This document shows, piece after piece, positions 1 to 6,003 of a stretch of DNA of 8,433 nucleotides (position 1 is its first letter; the number at the start of each line of letters is the position of its first letter). Made by a program: the position numbers and the translations under genes. The stretch covers positions 1 to 8,433 of the forward strand of contig JAABYK010000694.1 in NCBI GenBank assembly GCA_011775825.1, in the 5' to 3' direction. The notes under the pieces were generated by a model. It had not been told where the DNA came from. It did not search any database and saw only the letters and a program-made list of their open reading frames with translations. The stretch is from Candidatus Zhuqueibacterota bacterium (GTDB lineage Bacteria; Zhuqueibacterota; Zhuqueibacteria; Oceanimicrobiales; Oceanimicrobiaceae).

Positions 1-78
1 GTCATTCCGGCATTGTTTTGTGCCGGAATCTCCAGGAATTAGGCAGGAGATTCCCGAACAAAAGATCTCGGGAATGAC
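1..78. repeat. Palindromic intergenic repeat, copy 1 (GTCATTCC...GGAATGAC)
   Basis: The ends GTCATTCC (1-8) and GGAATGAC (71-78) are exact inverted repeats. Inside are three perfect stems that share arms: 4-12 with 21-29 (9 bp), 25-33 with 46-54 (9 bp) and 50-57 with 68-75 (8 bp). Because neighbouring stems share bases, the element can fold either as a long hairpin or as a chain of small ones. It lies 33 bp beyond the stop codon of the minus-strand DinB gene, so it would be in that transcript's 3' end and could act as a terminator or mRNA-stabilising structure. A related copy is at 6004-6079. Palindromes with ATTCCC...GGGAAT cores are known dispersed repeats in several bacteria (for example dRS3 in Neisseria); whether this one belongs to a named family is not decided here. 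The window starts at its first base, so it may extend to the left. Confidence 0.8.
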
Positions 79-110
79 TGCAACAGTCCGTTTTCGTTCA
101 GGCATTCTAA

Positions 111-623
111 TTAACTTTTTATGCTTTCGGGCCAGTCTGCCTCAGGCTTACCGTGCCAGACCCAGGCGATAAAATCGATAAGCGGTGGCTTACCTCCCAG
201 CTCTCGCAGCCGGACCGTCACTTGCCCTCTGTGGTGCATCGTATGTAATGCAACCTGAAGAATGGTCTCGCCCAGGGTCGTGGGGTCGGGCGTCTTGCCC
301 AAAACTTCCATGATTCGTTTTGACCACGGAAGCTCGACGATCTCCTCCAAAGCTGAATCTGTGATCTTATTCAAGTATGCGTTCACATTCTGGTAATATT
401 CGTATCCCCATCTTGAAATGGCGGTCAGATTTTCGAAGGCCGATTCTTCCGGGAAGTCCAATGGTTGATTAGTCCATATGGCGAGAAATGCCCTTTGCAC
501 GACATGGATATGGTACAGCAGTTCCCGGAGTCGCGAATCGTTTTCCGCCTGAGGGGTCGCAAGGACAGATCGCCAGACGGTGGCATCCGCCCACTGCATG
601 TGTTTATAAAGCTCGTTTGTCAT
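111..623 (-). CDS. DinB/YfiT-like metal-binding protein
   Basis: The product is a 170-residue four-helix-bundle protein of the DinB superfamily. These proteins hold a divalent metal with three histidines, and some members are thiol S-transferases or maleylpyruvate isomerase-like enzymes; the substrate of this one cannot be read from the sequence. Counting from the start chosen here, the visible ligands are in HIH (38-40), near the end of the first long helix, and in HTMHHRGQ (127-134), the family's C-terminal signature with H127 and H131. The frame is open four codons further up, to a Met at 635. I chose 623 because GGAGAG lies at the right distance before it, whereas the upper Met has only a distant GGAG. 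The gene follows the permease by 21 bp on the same strand and is probably co-transcribed with it. GC content is about 48-65% in sampled lines, like the permease and above the rest of the window. Confidence 0.87.
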   Translation of the reverse strand: MTNELYKHMQWADATVWRSVLATPQAENDSRLRELLYHIHVVQRAFLAIWTNQPLDFPEESAFENLTAISRWGYEYYQNVNAYLNKITDSALEEIVELPWSKRIMEVLGKTPDPTTLGETILQVALHTMHHRGQVTVRLRELGGKPPLIDFIAWVWHGKPEADWPESIKS

Positions 624-644
624 AAAACTCTCCATAAATCAAAT

Positions 645-2156
645 CTACTCCGGCGGAAGTTTTGCAAAAATTGCATCCACATCAACCCCGCGTCGGCGCA
701 GATTTCGCAGTTCACGAAGGTAGATGAGCGTCGCTACGGCCATCACGAACAACCAGACCGGGGTCGAATGAAAATACCACGCACTGACGGAGGCTGAAAA
801 ATCCTTCCAAATATGTACTGCCAGAAAGCCGCTCAGCACAATGGCTCCAAACGTGGCCAGCATCACCTGAACGTTCCGCGCTGAAGCGACTCGAACCTCG
901 CGGGCGATCTCCGGGTTGCGCCGCGGAAGCGCCAGCACGGAAAGACACATGAGCAGAAAATTCACCAGCATCGATGTGACGAGGATGTCCACCCCGAGGA
1001 AGAAATCCCCGGCGAGATGGCTGCCCAAAATGCCCACGGATGCCATGCCGCCGCTGAGTACAATGGCAACGTGCGGTGTGTGCCACTGTCGGTGAACTTT
1101 TGCCACGCCTCGGGGAAAAATGCCGTCTTCCGCCCAGGCGAACATCAGACGCGACACAGCGAGAAGCATTGCGGGCAGGTCGTTAATCAAGGCGACCGCT
1201 GCTCCGGCCACGATGGCCACTGTCCATCCGGAGGGGAGCACATAGCCCAAAAGTCCGGGCGCGGTCAGATCGCGTTTCATGGCTTCCTCCGCAATATACG
1301 TCCACGGGACTGTGTGATACACCGCGGCGGTGAACAACATGTAGAACGACCCCACCGTAATGACGGCAATCGCGATGGCTAACGGCAGGGAGCGGCCCGG
1401 ATTCCGTGCCTCGCCGCCGGCTTGAGCGATGGAATCGAAGCCGATGAAACTCGAAAACAACACAGCCGAGGCCGCCAGAAAGATGCCGAAATCAAAGGAA
1501 GCGGAGCTGCTGTCCGTGATTCGGCGGCCCTCCTGCTCGAGTGCTGCGGCCGCGAAATCGTGCTGATCGAAAATAAACCCTGTTACGATGACCACGGCCC
1601 CCAGCGCAAACATCAGGAACATCAAAGGCACGAGGGTGCGCTCATACAGCCGCACCCCCCGGAGGTTCACCGCCACGAAGGTCCAGAGGAACGCCAAAGC
1701 CAGGCCCACTCGGATGCCTCCGGAGTCCAGGGCAGTAGCAATTGCCGACCAATCGAGGGCCGTGGCAATGTCCCGCAGAAATGGAATCAGGACGTAGGAG
1801 ACCACGCCAATAGCGATGGAAAGTCCAAACCACTGAGAAAAACTCGCCACAAACCCCAAATACGGATGCAGCGCCCGGCTGGCGTAGACATAGCTCCCGC
1901 CGGCCCGGGGCATGGCCGAGGCCAGCATGGCGTACGCCAGCGCGGCAAGAATGGCCGGAACCGATGCAAACACGTAGGCCGGCAGCACGTACGGACCGAT
2001 GCCGGGCACGCTGCGCTGGATCATGAACGGAATCACGTTGATGGCCGCGCCCAACATGGAGCAGATGCCGGTTGCGGCCAACCCCAACAGTCCCATCTCG
2101 CGCGTCAGGCCCGTGCGATTTGCAGGAGTAAGCTCGTTAGTGGTTCGTTGATTCAT
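645..2156 (-). CDS. APC-family amino acid permease
   Basis: A 503-residue inner-membrane transporter of the amino acid-polyamine-organocation superfamily, expected to move amino acids or amines by proton or sodium coupling or by exchange. It begins with the usual short cytoplasmic lead and the TM1 consensus (LTREMGLLGLAATG, about residues 18-31) and continues with strongly hydrophobic segments along its whole length, about twelve in all. Family landmarks are PRAGGSYVYASRALHPYLGF near residue 85 and FDSIAQAGGEARNPGRSLP in the middle, the typical loop after TM6. Length is normal and no frameshift is seen. The substrate cannot be assigned. No clear Shine-Dalgarno precedes the ATG; the next Met (at 2096) lies inside the TM1 consensus, so the first is preferred. 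Its own promoter and a large dyad lie upstream (2180-2271). Sampled GC reaches 63-73%, well above genes to the right, which suggests transfer or a different origin for this block. Confidence 0.93.
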   Translation of the reverse strand: MNQRTTNELTPANRTGLTREMGLLGLAATGICSMLGAAINVIPFMIQRSVPGIGPYVLPAYVFASVPAILAALAYAMLASAMPRAGGSYVYASRALHPYLGFVASFSQWFGLSIAIGVVSYVLIPFLRDIATALDWSAIATALDSGGIRVGLALAFLWTFVAVNLRGVRLYERTLVPLMFLMFALGAVVIVTGFIFDQHDFAAAALEQEGRRITDSSSASFDFGIFLAASAVLFSSFIGFDSIAQAGGEARNPGRSLPLAIAIAVITVGSFYMLFTAAVYHTVPWTYIAEEAMKRDLTAPGLLGYVLPSGWTVAIVAGAAVALINDLPAMLLAVSRLMFAWAEDGIFPRGVAKVHRQWHTPHVAIVLSGGMASVGILGSHLAGDFFLGVDILVTSMLVNFLLMCLSVLALPRRNPEIAREVRVASARNVQVMLATFGAIVLSGFLAVHIWKDFSASVSAWYFHSTPVWLFVMAVATLIYLRELRNLRRRGVDVDAIFAKLPPE

Positions 2157-2179
2157 TAGAATTTGTGGACAGGTTTAGC

Positions 2180-2212
2180 AACTTTACTAAACTTTTGAAG
2201 TTTAGTAAAGTT
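2180..2212. promoter_or_regulatory. Large dyad in permease leader, candidate operator
   Basis: A perfect inverted repeat with 15-bp arms (2180-2194 and 2198-2212) and a 3-nt centre; the core half-site is GTTTAGTAAAG. Two more GTTTAG half-sites flank it in direct orientation, at 2173-2181 (GTTTAGCAA) and 2223-2231 (GTTTAGTCA), so four related half-sites lie within 60 bp. Relative to the predicted permease promoter, the outer half-site covers about the first transcribed bases, and the dyad lies about 25-57 nt into the leader, 24 bp before the ATG. A repressor site blocking transcription is the simplest reading; an mRNA hairpin affecting translation is the alternative. The bound protein is unknown. 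The half-site does not clearly match the candidate TetR operator at 2493-2510. Confidence 0.7.
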
Positions 2213-2242
2213 ATTGGATTCCGTTTAGTCAAAATTACGGCT

Positions 2243-2271
2243 ATTTTAACAATTCTATTCCCCAATGTCAA
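2243..2271 (-). promoter_or_regulatory. Sigma70-type promoter of the permease-DinB unit
   Basis: On the minus strand TTGACA (2271-2266) is followed by a 17-bp spacer and TAAAAT (2248-2243). This is a perfect -35 box and a -10 box with one mismatch. The start of transcription is expected near 2236, giving a leader of about 80 nt that contains the dyad at 2180-2212. The -35 box ends 5 bp from the inverted-repeat element at 2276-2444. Confidence 0.7.
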
Positions 2272-2275
2272 TTTC

Positions 2276-2444
2276 TAATATTACGTAAAACCTCATGTAT
2301 AGGTGGGTAAGAAGAAAGTGGTTTGCTTATTTATTTAAAACCCCTCTTAAGCTCCCCTTATTAAAGGGAGAAAACTAAGGAATGCAAACGACTTTCTTCT
2401 CCTATTGGTAATTCTCCACCCAAGACTGAGGTTTTACAATATTA
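2276..2444. repeat. Decayed MITE-like nested inverted repeat
   Basis: The two ends are inverted copies: 2276-2295 matches the complement of 2427-2444 except for two extra bases (shared core GTAAAACCTCA). Further in, 2311-2326 (GAAGAAAGTGGTTTGC) matches the complement of 2384-2399 with one mismatch, and GGTGG near 2302 pairs with CCACC near 2416. The centre (2341-2370) is a CCCCTCTTAA...CTCCCC...GGGAG stretch that forms its own small hairpin. There is no coding capacity. The layered symmetry over 169 bp and the partial decay fit a miniature inverted-repeat transposable element or a large palindromic repeat. No clear target-site duplication was identified. It separates the divergent promoters of the permease and TetR genes. 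Confidence 0.65.
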
Positions 2445-2456
2445 CCAAAAATTTAC

Positions 2457-2485
2457 TTGATTTTGGAAATGGAATTCTGTATACT
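2457..2485 (+). promoter_or_regulatory. Sigma70-type promoter of the TetR gene
   Basis: TTGATT (2457-2462), a 17-bp spacer and TATACT (2480-2485) form a good sigma70-like promoter. Transcription should begin near 2492, immediately at the TetR-type operator, leaving a leader of about 30 nt before the ATG at 2524. Confidence 0.65.
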
Positions 2486-2492
2486 CCCGCGC

Positions 2493-2510
2493 AGTAAGTA
2501 AATACTCACT
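2493..2510. promoter_or_regulatory. Candidate TetR-family operator
   Basis: AGTAAGTA (2493-2500) and TACTCACT (2503-2510) are inverted half-sites with one mismatch and a 2-bp centre. The size and symmetry are typical of TetR-family operators, and the site sits on the predicted transcription start of the TetR gene directly downstream. Autorepression is therefore inferred; the sequence shows only the dyad and its position. Confidence 0.6.
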
Positions 2511-2523
2511 TATAATAACTAAG

Positions 2524-3090
2524 ATGGCACGGCCACTTACAAAAAAAGACGAACTCATTGATGCGGCCCTTTCCCTTTTTATGAGAAAGGGGATCAAGGC
2601 GACCACAACCCGCGACATTGCCTTGCGCGCCGGTATTTCAGAAGGCACCATTTATCGTCATTTCGAAAGCAAAGAAGAGCTAGCCGAGAAATTATTCGAG
2701 GAAAATCTAGATTATTTCTGGAAATTCCTCAAAGGATACCTCAAGAACACCAAAACGCCCGAGGAGATGTTGCAGGCTTACGTCAAAGGCTTTTTTGAGT
2801 TTTCACGTCGGGAACAAAGGCGGTATGGGTTTCTCATCGCAGCCCACCAGACGGAGCTCAAAAAGCTCTCCCGAGAGAAAATGAAACCCAAACAAATGCT
2901 GTCAAAAATTCTGCGACTCGGCCAAACGCAGGGTCGATTTCGGAAGATCGATGTGCATTTAGCCGGTGCCATGGTCATGGGAACGGTGATGCAGACGATA
3001 TTTTATCTGAAAAGCGGTCGGATTGCCGTCAACTATGATGATGTTGTCGACGAAGTGGTGACGACGTGTCTGAGAATGGTTAAGAAATAA
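2524..3090 (+). CDS. TetR/AcrR-family transcriptional regulator
   Basis: A 188-residue DNA-binding repressor of the TetR family. The N-terminal helix-turn-helix domain is complete: DELIDAALSLFMRKGIKATT (about 9-28), then TRDIALRAGISEGTIYRHFESKEEL (29-53), in which GTIYRHF is the recognition-helix signature. The remaining part (about 60-188) is the variable ligand-binding and dimerisation domain; the effector cannot be named. Length is normal for the family. No strong Shine-Dalgarno is visible before the ATG. Promoter and probable self-operator lie just upstream. There is no terminator in the 55 bp before the ferredoxin gene, so the two are probably one transcript, and ferredoxin is the closest candidate target. 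The divergent permease is the other candidate target, though its dyad looks different. Confidence 0.93.
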   Translation: MARPLTKKDELIDAALSLFMRKGIKATTTRDIALRAGISEGTIYRHFESKEELAEKLFEENLDYFWKFLKGYLKNTKTPEEMLQAYVKGFFEFSRREQRRYGFLIAAHQTELKKLSREKMKPKQMLSKILRLGQTQGRFRKIDVHLAGAMVMGTVMQTIFYLKSGRIAVNYDDVVDEVVTTCLRMVKK

Positions 3091-3131
3091 AACCAAGGTT
3101 CGATAATTCAACAAACATAAAATAACCCCGG

Positions 3132-3142
3132 AAGGAGGTGAT
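3132..3142 (+). promoter_or_regulatory. Full-length Shine-Dalgarno of the ferredoxin gene
   Basis: AAGGAGGTGAT is complementary over 11 bases to the usual bacterial 16S rRNA 3' tail (ATCACCTCCTT). It stands 3 nt before a GTG codon at 3146 and so fixes that GTG as the start. It is far stronger than the sites of the neighbouring genes, which suggests high ferredoxin translation although TetR is encoded just upstream. Confidence 0.85.
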
Positions 3143-3145
3143 AAC

Positions 3146-3427
3146 GTGACCTATATAATCGCAGAGCCTTGTGTCGATGTAATGGATAGAGCATGCGTGG
3201 ACGTGTGTCCCGTAGACTGCATCTATGAGCCTGAGGATACAGAGCTCTCAGAAGGTGATGACGCTTACAAGCAAATGCTCTACATTCATCCGGAGGAGTG
3301 CATCGACTGTGGCGCGTGTGAACCGGAATGTCCGGTCGAAGCCATCTTCCCAGAGGATGAAGTACCAGACAAATGGAGCGATTACACCGAATATAACTAC
3401 GTCGCTTTCGGTTGCTCACCTCCATAA
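3146..3427 (+). CDS. 7Fe ferredoxin ([3Fe-4S][4Fe-4S])
   Basis: A 93-residue soluble electron carrier of the seven-iron type (the FdxA / Azotobacter FdI / Thermus ferredoxin group). Cysteines C9, C17, C21 and C25 form the first motif with the 7-residue gap typical of a [3Fe-4S] site; C52, C55, C58 and C62-P63 form the second. By comparison with Azotobacter FdI, C9, C17 and C62 should hold the [3Fe-4S] cluster, and C21, C52, C55 and C58 the [4Fe-4S] cluster. The C-terminal part (FPEDEVPDKW) is also typical. The stretch between C25 and C52 is about 12 residues longer than in the classical members and very acidic (seven D/E in residues 28-39). The start is GTG, fixed by an 11-base Shine-Dalgarno. 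It follows the TetR gene and ends just before a strong terminator. The redox partner is unknown. Confidence 0.93.
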   Translation: MTYIIAEPCVDVMDRACVDVCPVDCIYEPEDTELSEGDDAYKQMLYIHPEECIDCGACEPECPVEAIFPEDEVPDKWSDYTEYNYVAFGCSPP

Positions 3428-3446
3428 GGCTTATCTTTGGTTTAGC

Positions 3447-3489
3447 AAAGCCACCCTGGTTTCAACTTAAGAGACAGGGTGGCTTTTTT
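3447..3489 (+). terminator. Rho-independent terminator after ferredoxin
   Basis: A perfect 12-bp stem (3447-3458 with 3475-3486, AAAGCCACCCTG / CAGGGTGGCTTT) with a 16-nt loop is followed by a run of six T (3484-3489). It begins 20 bp after the ferredoxin stop codon and ends 23 bp before the start of the DMT transporter gene. The left arm can also pair with upstream bases (GGCTT 3428-3432 with AAGCC 3448-3452; CTTTG 3435-3439 with CAAAG 3446-3450), which would weaken the terminator. Confidence 0.9.
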
Positions 3490-3512
3490 ATTCCTGTTGA
3501 TTTTTCCATGCT

Positions 3513-4388
3513 ATGACCGTTTATTTCATTCTTTTGGTAGGAATTCTGGCCGTCTCCTCTGCATCCATCTTGATCAAACTTTGCGATGCGCCTTCAATGG
3601 TTATCGCCTCGTACAGACTCACCATCTCCTCGTTAGTGTTCGTGGCGATGGCGGGTATCAAAAGAGTCAATCCCGTTTCAGCCTTTAGTCAACGCGATCT
3701 TTTGTTCGCAGCAGCTTCCGGCCTCTTTTTGTGCTTGCATTTTGCTACCTGGATCACTTCATTAAATTACACCTCGGTGGCCAATTCCGTGGTACTGGTG
3801 TCCACGACCCCGATCTTCGTGGCCATTGGCTCGCTGCTATTTTTAAAGGAAAAAATAAGCAAACTACAGCTTCTCGGAATCAGCCTGACCGTCATCGGCG
3901 GCGTTGTTCTCGGGTCGGAATTTTCCGTAGATGCTCAAACTTCGATGTTTGGTAATGCTTTGGCACTGATGGGTGCAGTCGGTGGGGCTGGCTACTTTCT
4001 CCTCGGAAGGGAGCTTCGCGCCCGAATCGACACCCTGGATTACGTCACCGTTGTGTACGCAACCACCGCGGTTCTCATGATAGTCATAACTTCGTTTTTC
4101 GATGTTTCGTTTGTCGGATATACGTTTGAGATTTATTTGCTGCTAATTTTGATCGCTCTTGTGCCCCAAGTTATTGGGCACACCAGTTTTAATTGGGCGT
4201 TGAAATATGTTTCTGCAACCATGGTAGCGGTGATTACACTTGGCGAACCCATCGGAGCATCCATTTTGGCCTTCTTCATCTTGGATGAAAAATTAACTGC
4301 ATTTCAAATGATTGGCGGTATGTTAATTTTAACTGGTGTGGCTGTGGCAATTCGCGGCGAGTCCGGCAGGAAGATTCAAGCTTCGTAG
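3513..4388 (+). CDS. DMT-superfamily transporter (two EamA domains)
   Basis: A 291-residue inner-membrane protein of the drug/metabolite transporter superfamily, with two EamA repeats (about residues 3-130 and 150-280) and ten predicted membrane helices. Family landmarks are the helix ending ASYRLTISSLVF near residue 33, HFATWITSLNYTSVANSVVLVSTTPIFVAIGSLLFLKEK in the first repeat, and its counterpart FNWALKYVSATMVAVITLGEPIGASILAFFILDEKL in the second. Such proteins usually export amino acids or other metabolites, but the substrate cannot be assigned. Length and layout are normal. No Shine-Dalgarno is clear; an in-frame stop at 3498-3500 leaves 3513 as the first ATG. It starts 23 bp after a terminator with no obvious promoter between, so its expression needs read-through or an undetected promoter. 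It ends 7 bp before rnz, suggesting one operon with rnz and the HAD gene. Confidence 0.92.
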   Translation: MTVYFILLVGILAVSSASILIKLCDAPSMVIASYRLTISSLVFVAMAGIKRVNPVSAFSQRDLLFAAASGLFLCLHFATWITSLNYTSVANSVVLVSTTPIFVAIGSLLFLKEKISKLQLLGISLTVIGGVVLGSEFSVDAQTSMFGNALALMGAVGGAGYFLLGRELRARIDTLDYVTVVYATTAVLMIVITSFFDVSFVGYTFEIYLLLILIALVPQVIGHTSFNWALKYVSATMVAVITLGEPIGASILAFFILDEKLTAFQMIGGMLILTGVAVAIRGESGRKIQAS

Positions 4389-4395
4389 TGGTGCC

Positions 4396-5316
4396 ATGGA
4401 AATCGTTCTCTTAGGTACCGGCGCTGCACTGCCAACGCGACAACGCTGGCCCTCGGCCACAGCCTTGATCCGCCCAGGAGAAATCCTTCTCTTCGACTGC
4501 GGAGAAGGCGCACAAATCCAGTTTCAACAAGCGCAATTAAAGCCCGGCAAACTCTCAAAAATTTTCATTTCGCATTTTCATGGTGACCATTTCTATGGCT
4601 TGATTGGACTTCTGACGTCTCTGCAAATGCAATCCAGAGAAAAACCCCTGCATCTCTACGGTCCCCACGGTCTGAACGCGTATTTGGAGTTTATGAAAAA
4701 GTTGTCGCACTTCACCTTTGGGTTCAAGATCATGGTTCAGGAAGTCAGGAACCTGAGCGAAAAGAAGGTGTGGGAATTTGAGAACTACCGAGTGACAGCC
4801 AGGCCGCTGCATCACCGGATCACGAGTCTCGGATTTCGACTCGAAGAAAGCCCCAAATCCGGCCGGTTTCTGGTGGGCAAAGCGGAAAGCTTGGGGATAC
4901 CGGAAGGACCGTTGCGAGGTAAGCTACAAAAAGGAGAAACGGTCGTCCTCCCCAATGGCACGAAAGTCGAGCCATCCCAGGTACTGGGTCCGGAACGACC
5001 GGGCAAAAAAGTGGCAATTTGTCTGGACACCAAACCGTGCGCCAATGCCATCCATCTGGCAAAAGATGCGGATGTACTCATCCACGATGGCTCGTTTGAT
5101 GATTCAAAACGCGACTGGGCTGAAACCACTGGCCATTCAACCGTGGTTCAAGCGGCTGAGATTGCGCGAGAAGCAGGCGCAAAGCAACTCGTCCTCACTC
5201 ATATCAGCGCGAGATACAAAGAAGAAGACGAACCAGAGCTTTTGGAGCAAGCTCAGCGGGTGTTTCCAAACACCATTCTTGGTCATGATTTAGAGAGAAT
5301 CGCCATAGAATCTTGA
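4396..5316 (+). CDS. rnz: Ribonuclease Z
   Basis: A 306-residue metallo-beta-lactamase-fold endonuclease that cuts the 3' trailer from tRNA precursors. Zinc ligands are visible: HFHGDH (H60, H62, D64, H65), H140 in RPLHHRIT, D211 in CLDTKP and H269 in LTHISARY; these agree with the ligand spacing known for the Bacillus subtilis enzyme. The N-terminal GTGAALPTRQRWPSATAL and DCGEGAQ motifs are also typical. Residues about 153-190, with GRFLVGKAESLGIPEGPL, are the flexible arm (exosite) that binds tRNA, so this is the short RNase Z form and not RNase BN-like without an arm. The frame is open to 4336, but the extra 20 residues overlap the DMT gene and precede the conserved beta strand MEIVLLGTG, so the ATG at 4396 is preferred. 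Spacing to the upstream stop is 7 bp and the stop overlaps the HAD start. Confidence 0.96.
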   Translation: MEIVLLGTGAALPTRQRWPSATALIRPGEILLFDCGEGAQIQFQQAQLKPGKLSKIFISHFHGDHFYGLIGLLTSLQMQSREKPLHLYGPHGLNAYLEFMKKLSHFTFGFKIMVQEVRNLSEKKVWEFENYRVTARPLHHRITSLGFRLEESPKSGRFLVGKAESLGIPEGPLRGKLQKGETVVLPNGTKVEPSQVLGPERPGKKVAICLDTKPCANAIHLAKDADVLIHDGSFDDSKRDWAETTGHSTVVQAAEIAREAGAKQLVLTHISARYKEEDEPELLEQAQRVFPNTILGHDLERIAIES

Positions 5317-5984
5317 GGGTACCATTCAAAAACATTCGGGCCGTGTTGTTTGACGCCGGGAATACCTTGATTTATCCAGATTACGCGTTTGTGCAGAAAT
5401 TGCTAGCCGAACGCAGTGCCGAGGTTCGCATCGAAACATTGAAGCAACTGGAATTTGAGGCGAAAGTGGCTGCCCAAAGCTCACAGGTGCAGAAACCCTG
5501 GAAAGAGTATTTTTCGCATTGGCTGACAAGTGCCGGGATGTCTAATGAAACCATACCCGAGCTTCTGAGTATTCTGTGGAATCGACATCGGGAAAAGAAC
5601 TTGTGGAGCGTGTTGGACGAGGATGCCATTAAAACGCTTGCGGAACTGAAACGTCGCCATTTCCTTTCAGGGGTCATTTCAAACTCAGACGGAAGAGTGG
5701 AAAAGCAGTTGTCTAATTTAGGGTTATCGAAATACCTGGATATCATATTAGATTCTGAAATCATCGGCATAAGCAAACCCGACGCCGGTATATTCAAAAT
5801 CGCTTTGAACGAGTTAGACGTAAAACCCGATTCCACCATCTTCATCGGGGATTCATACAAACACGATGTGGTGGCAGCACAACAGGTTGGCATGCATGCC
5901 ATTTTATTTGATCCTCTTAAGAAGTTGGAACATCATGATTGTCTAAGGATAAATCGGCTCACGCAGGTGTTCGACTTTATCTAG
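5313..5984 (+). CDS. HAD-superfamily hydrolase, REG-2/dehalogenase-like motif I
   Basis: A 223-residue haloacid dehalogenase-superfamily enzyme with a helical C1 cap (about residues 20-100). Motif I is FDAGNTL with the nucleophile D14; the second Asp of the usual DxD is replaced by Gly16, as in REG-2-like proteins and as Tyr replaces it in L-2-haloacid dehalogenases. Motif II is SNSD (S123), motif III K155 in ISKPDAGIF, and motif IV GDSYKHD (D180, D185), the form seen in phosphatases. A phosphatase acting on a small metabolite is likely, but the missing general acid leaves the reaction open. The start is TTG at 5313, overlapping the rnz TGA (TTGA); the next possible start lies inside motif I, so TTG is needed for a complete fold. 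Translation is probably coupled to rnz. It is the last gene of the DMT-rnz-HAD cluster, with repeat copy 2 beginning 20 bp after its stop. Confidence 0.88.
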   Translation: MRVPFKNIRAVLFDAGNTLIYPDYAFVQKLLAERSAEVRIETLKQLEFEAKVAAQSSQVQKPWKEYFSHWLTSAGMSNETIPELLSILWNRHREKNLWSVLDEDAIKTLAELKRRHFLSGVISNSDGRVEKQLSNLGLSKYLDIILDSEIIGISKPDAGIFKIALNELDVKPDSTIFIGDSYKHDVVAAQQVGMHAILFDPLKKLEHHDCLRINRLTQVFDFI

Positions 5985-6003
5985 GATAGTTTCCGCGAAA
6001 AAT

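Noticed and set aside
1422..2159. Plus-strand open frame of 245 codons opposite the permease
   Set aside because: It is a shadow of the GC-rich permease: rich in His, Arg, Gln and Gly, with no recognisable domain, and it lies opposite clearly conserved APC motifs.
4812..5129. Minus-strand frames of 80-105 codons inside rnz
   Set aside because: They lie opposite conserved RNase Z motifs (D211, flexible arm) and have no ribosome binding site.
5381..5902. Minus-strand open frame of 173 codons opposite the HAD gene
   Set aside because: The plus strand carries all four HAD motifs; the minus frame has Ser/Cys/Phe-rich shadow composition.
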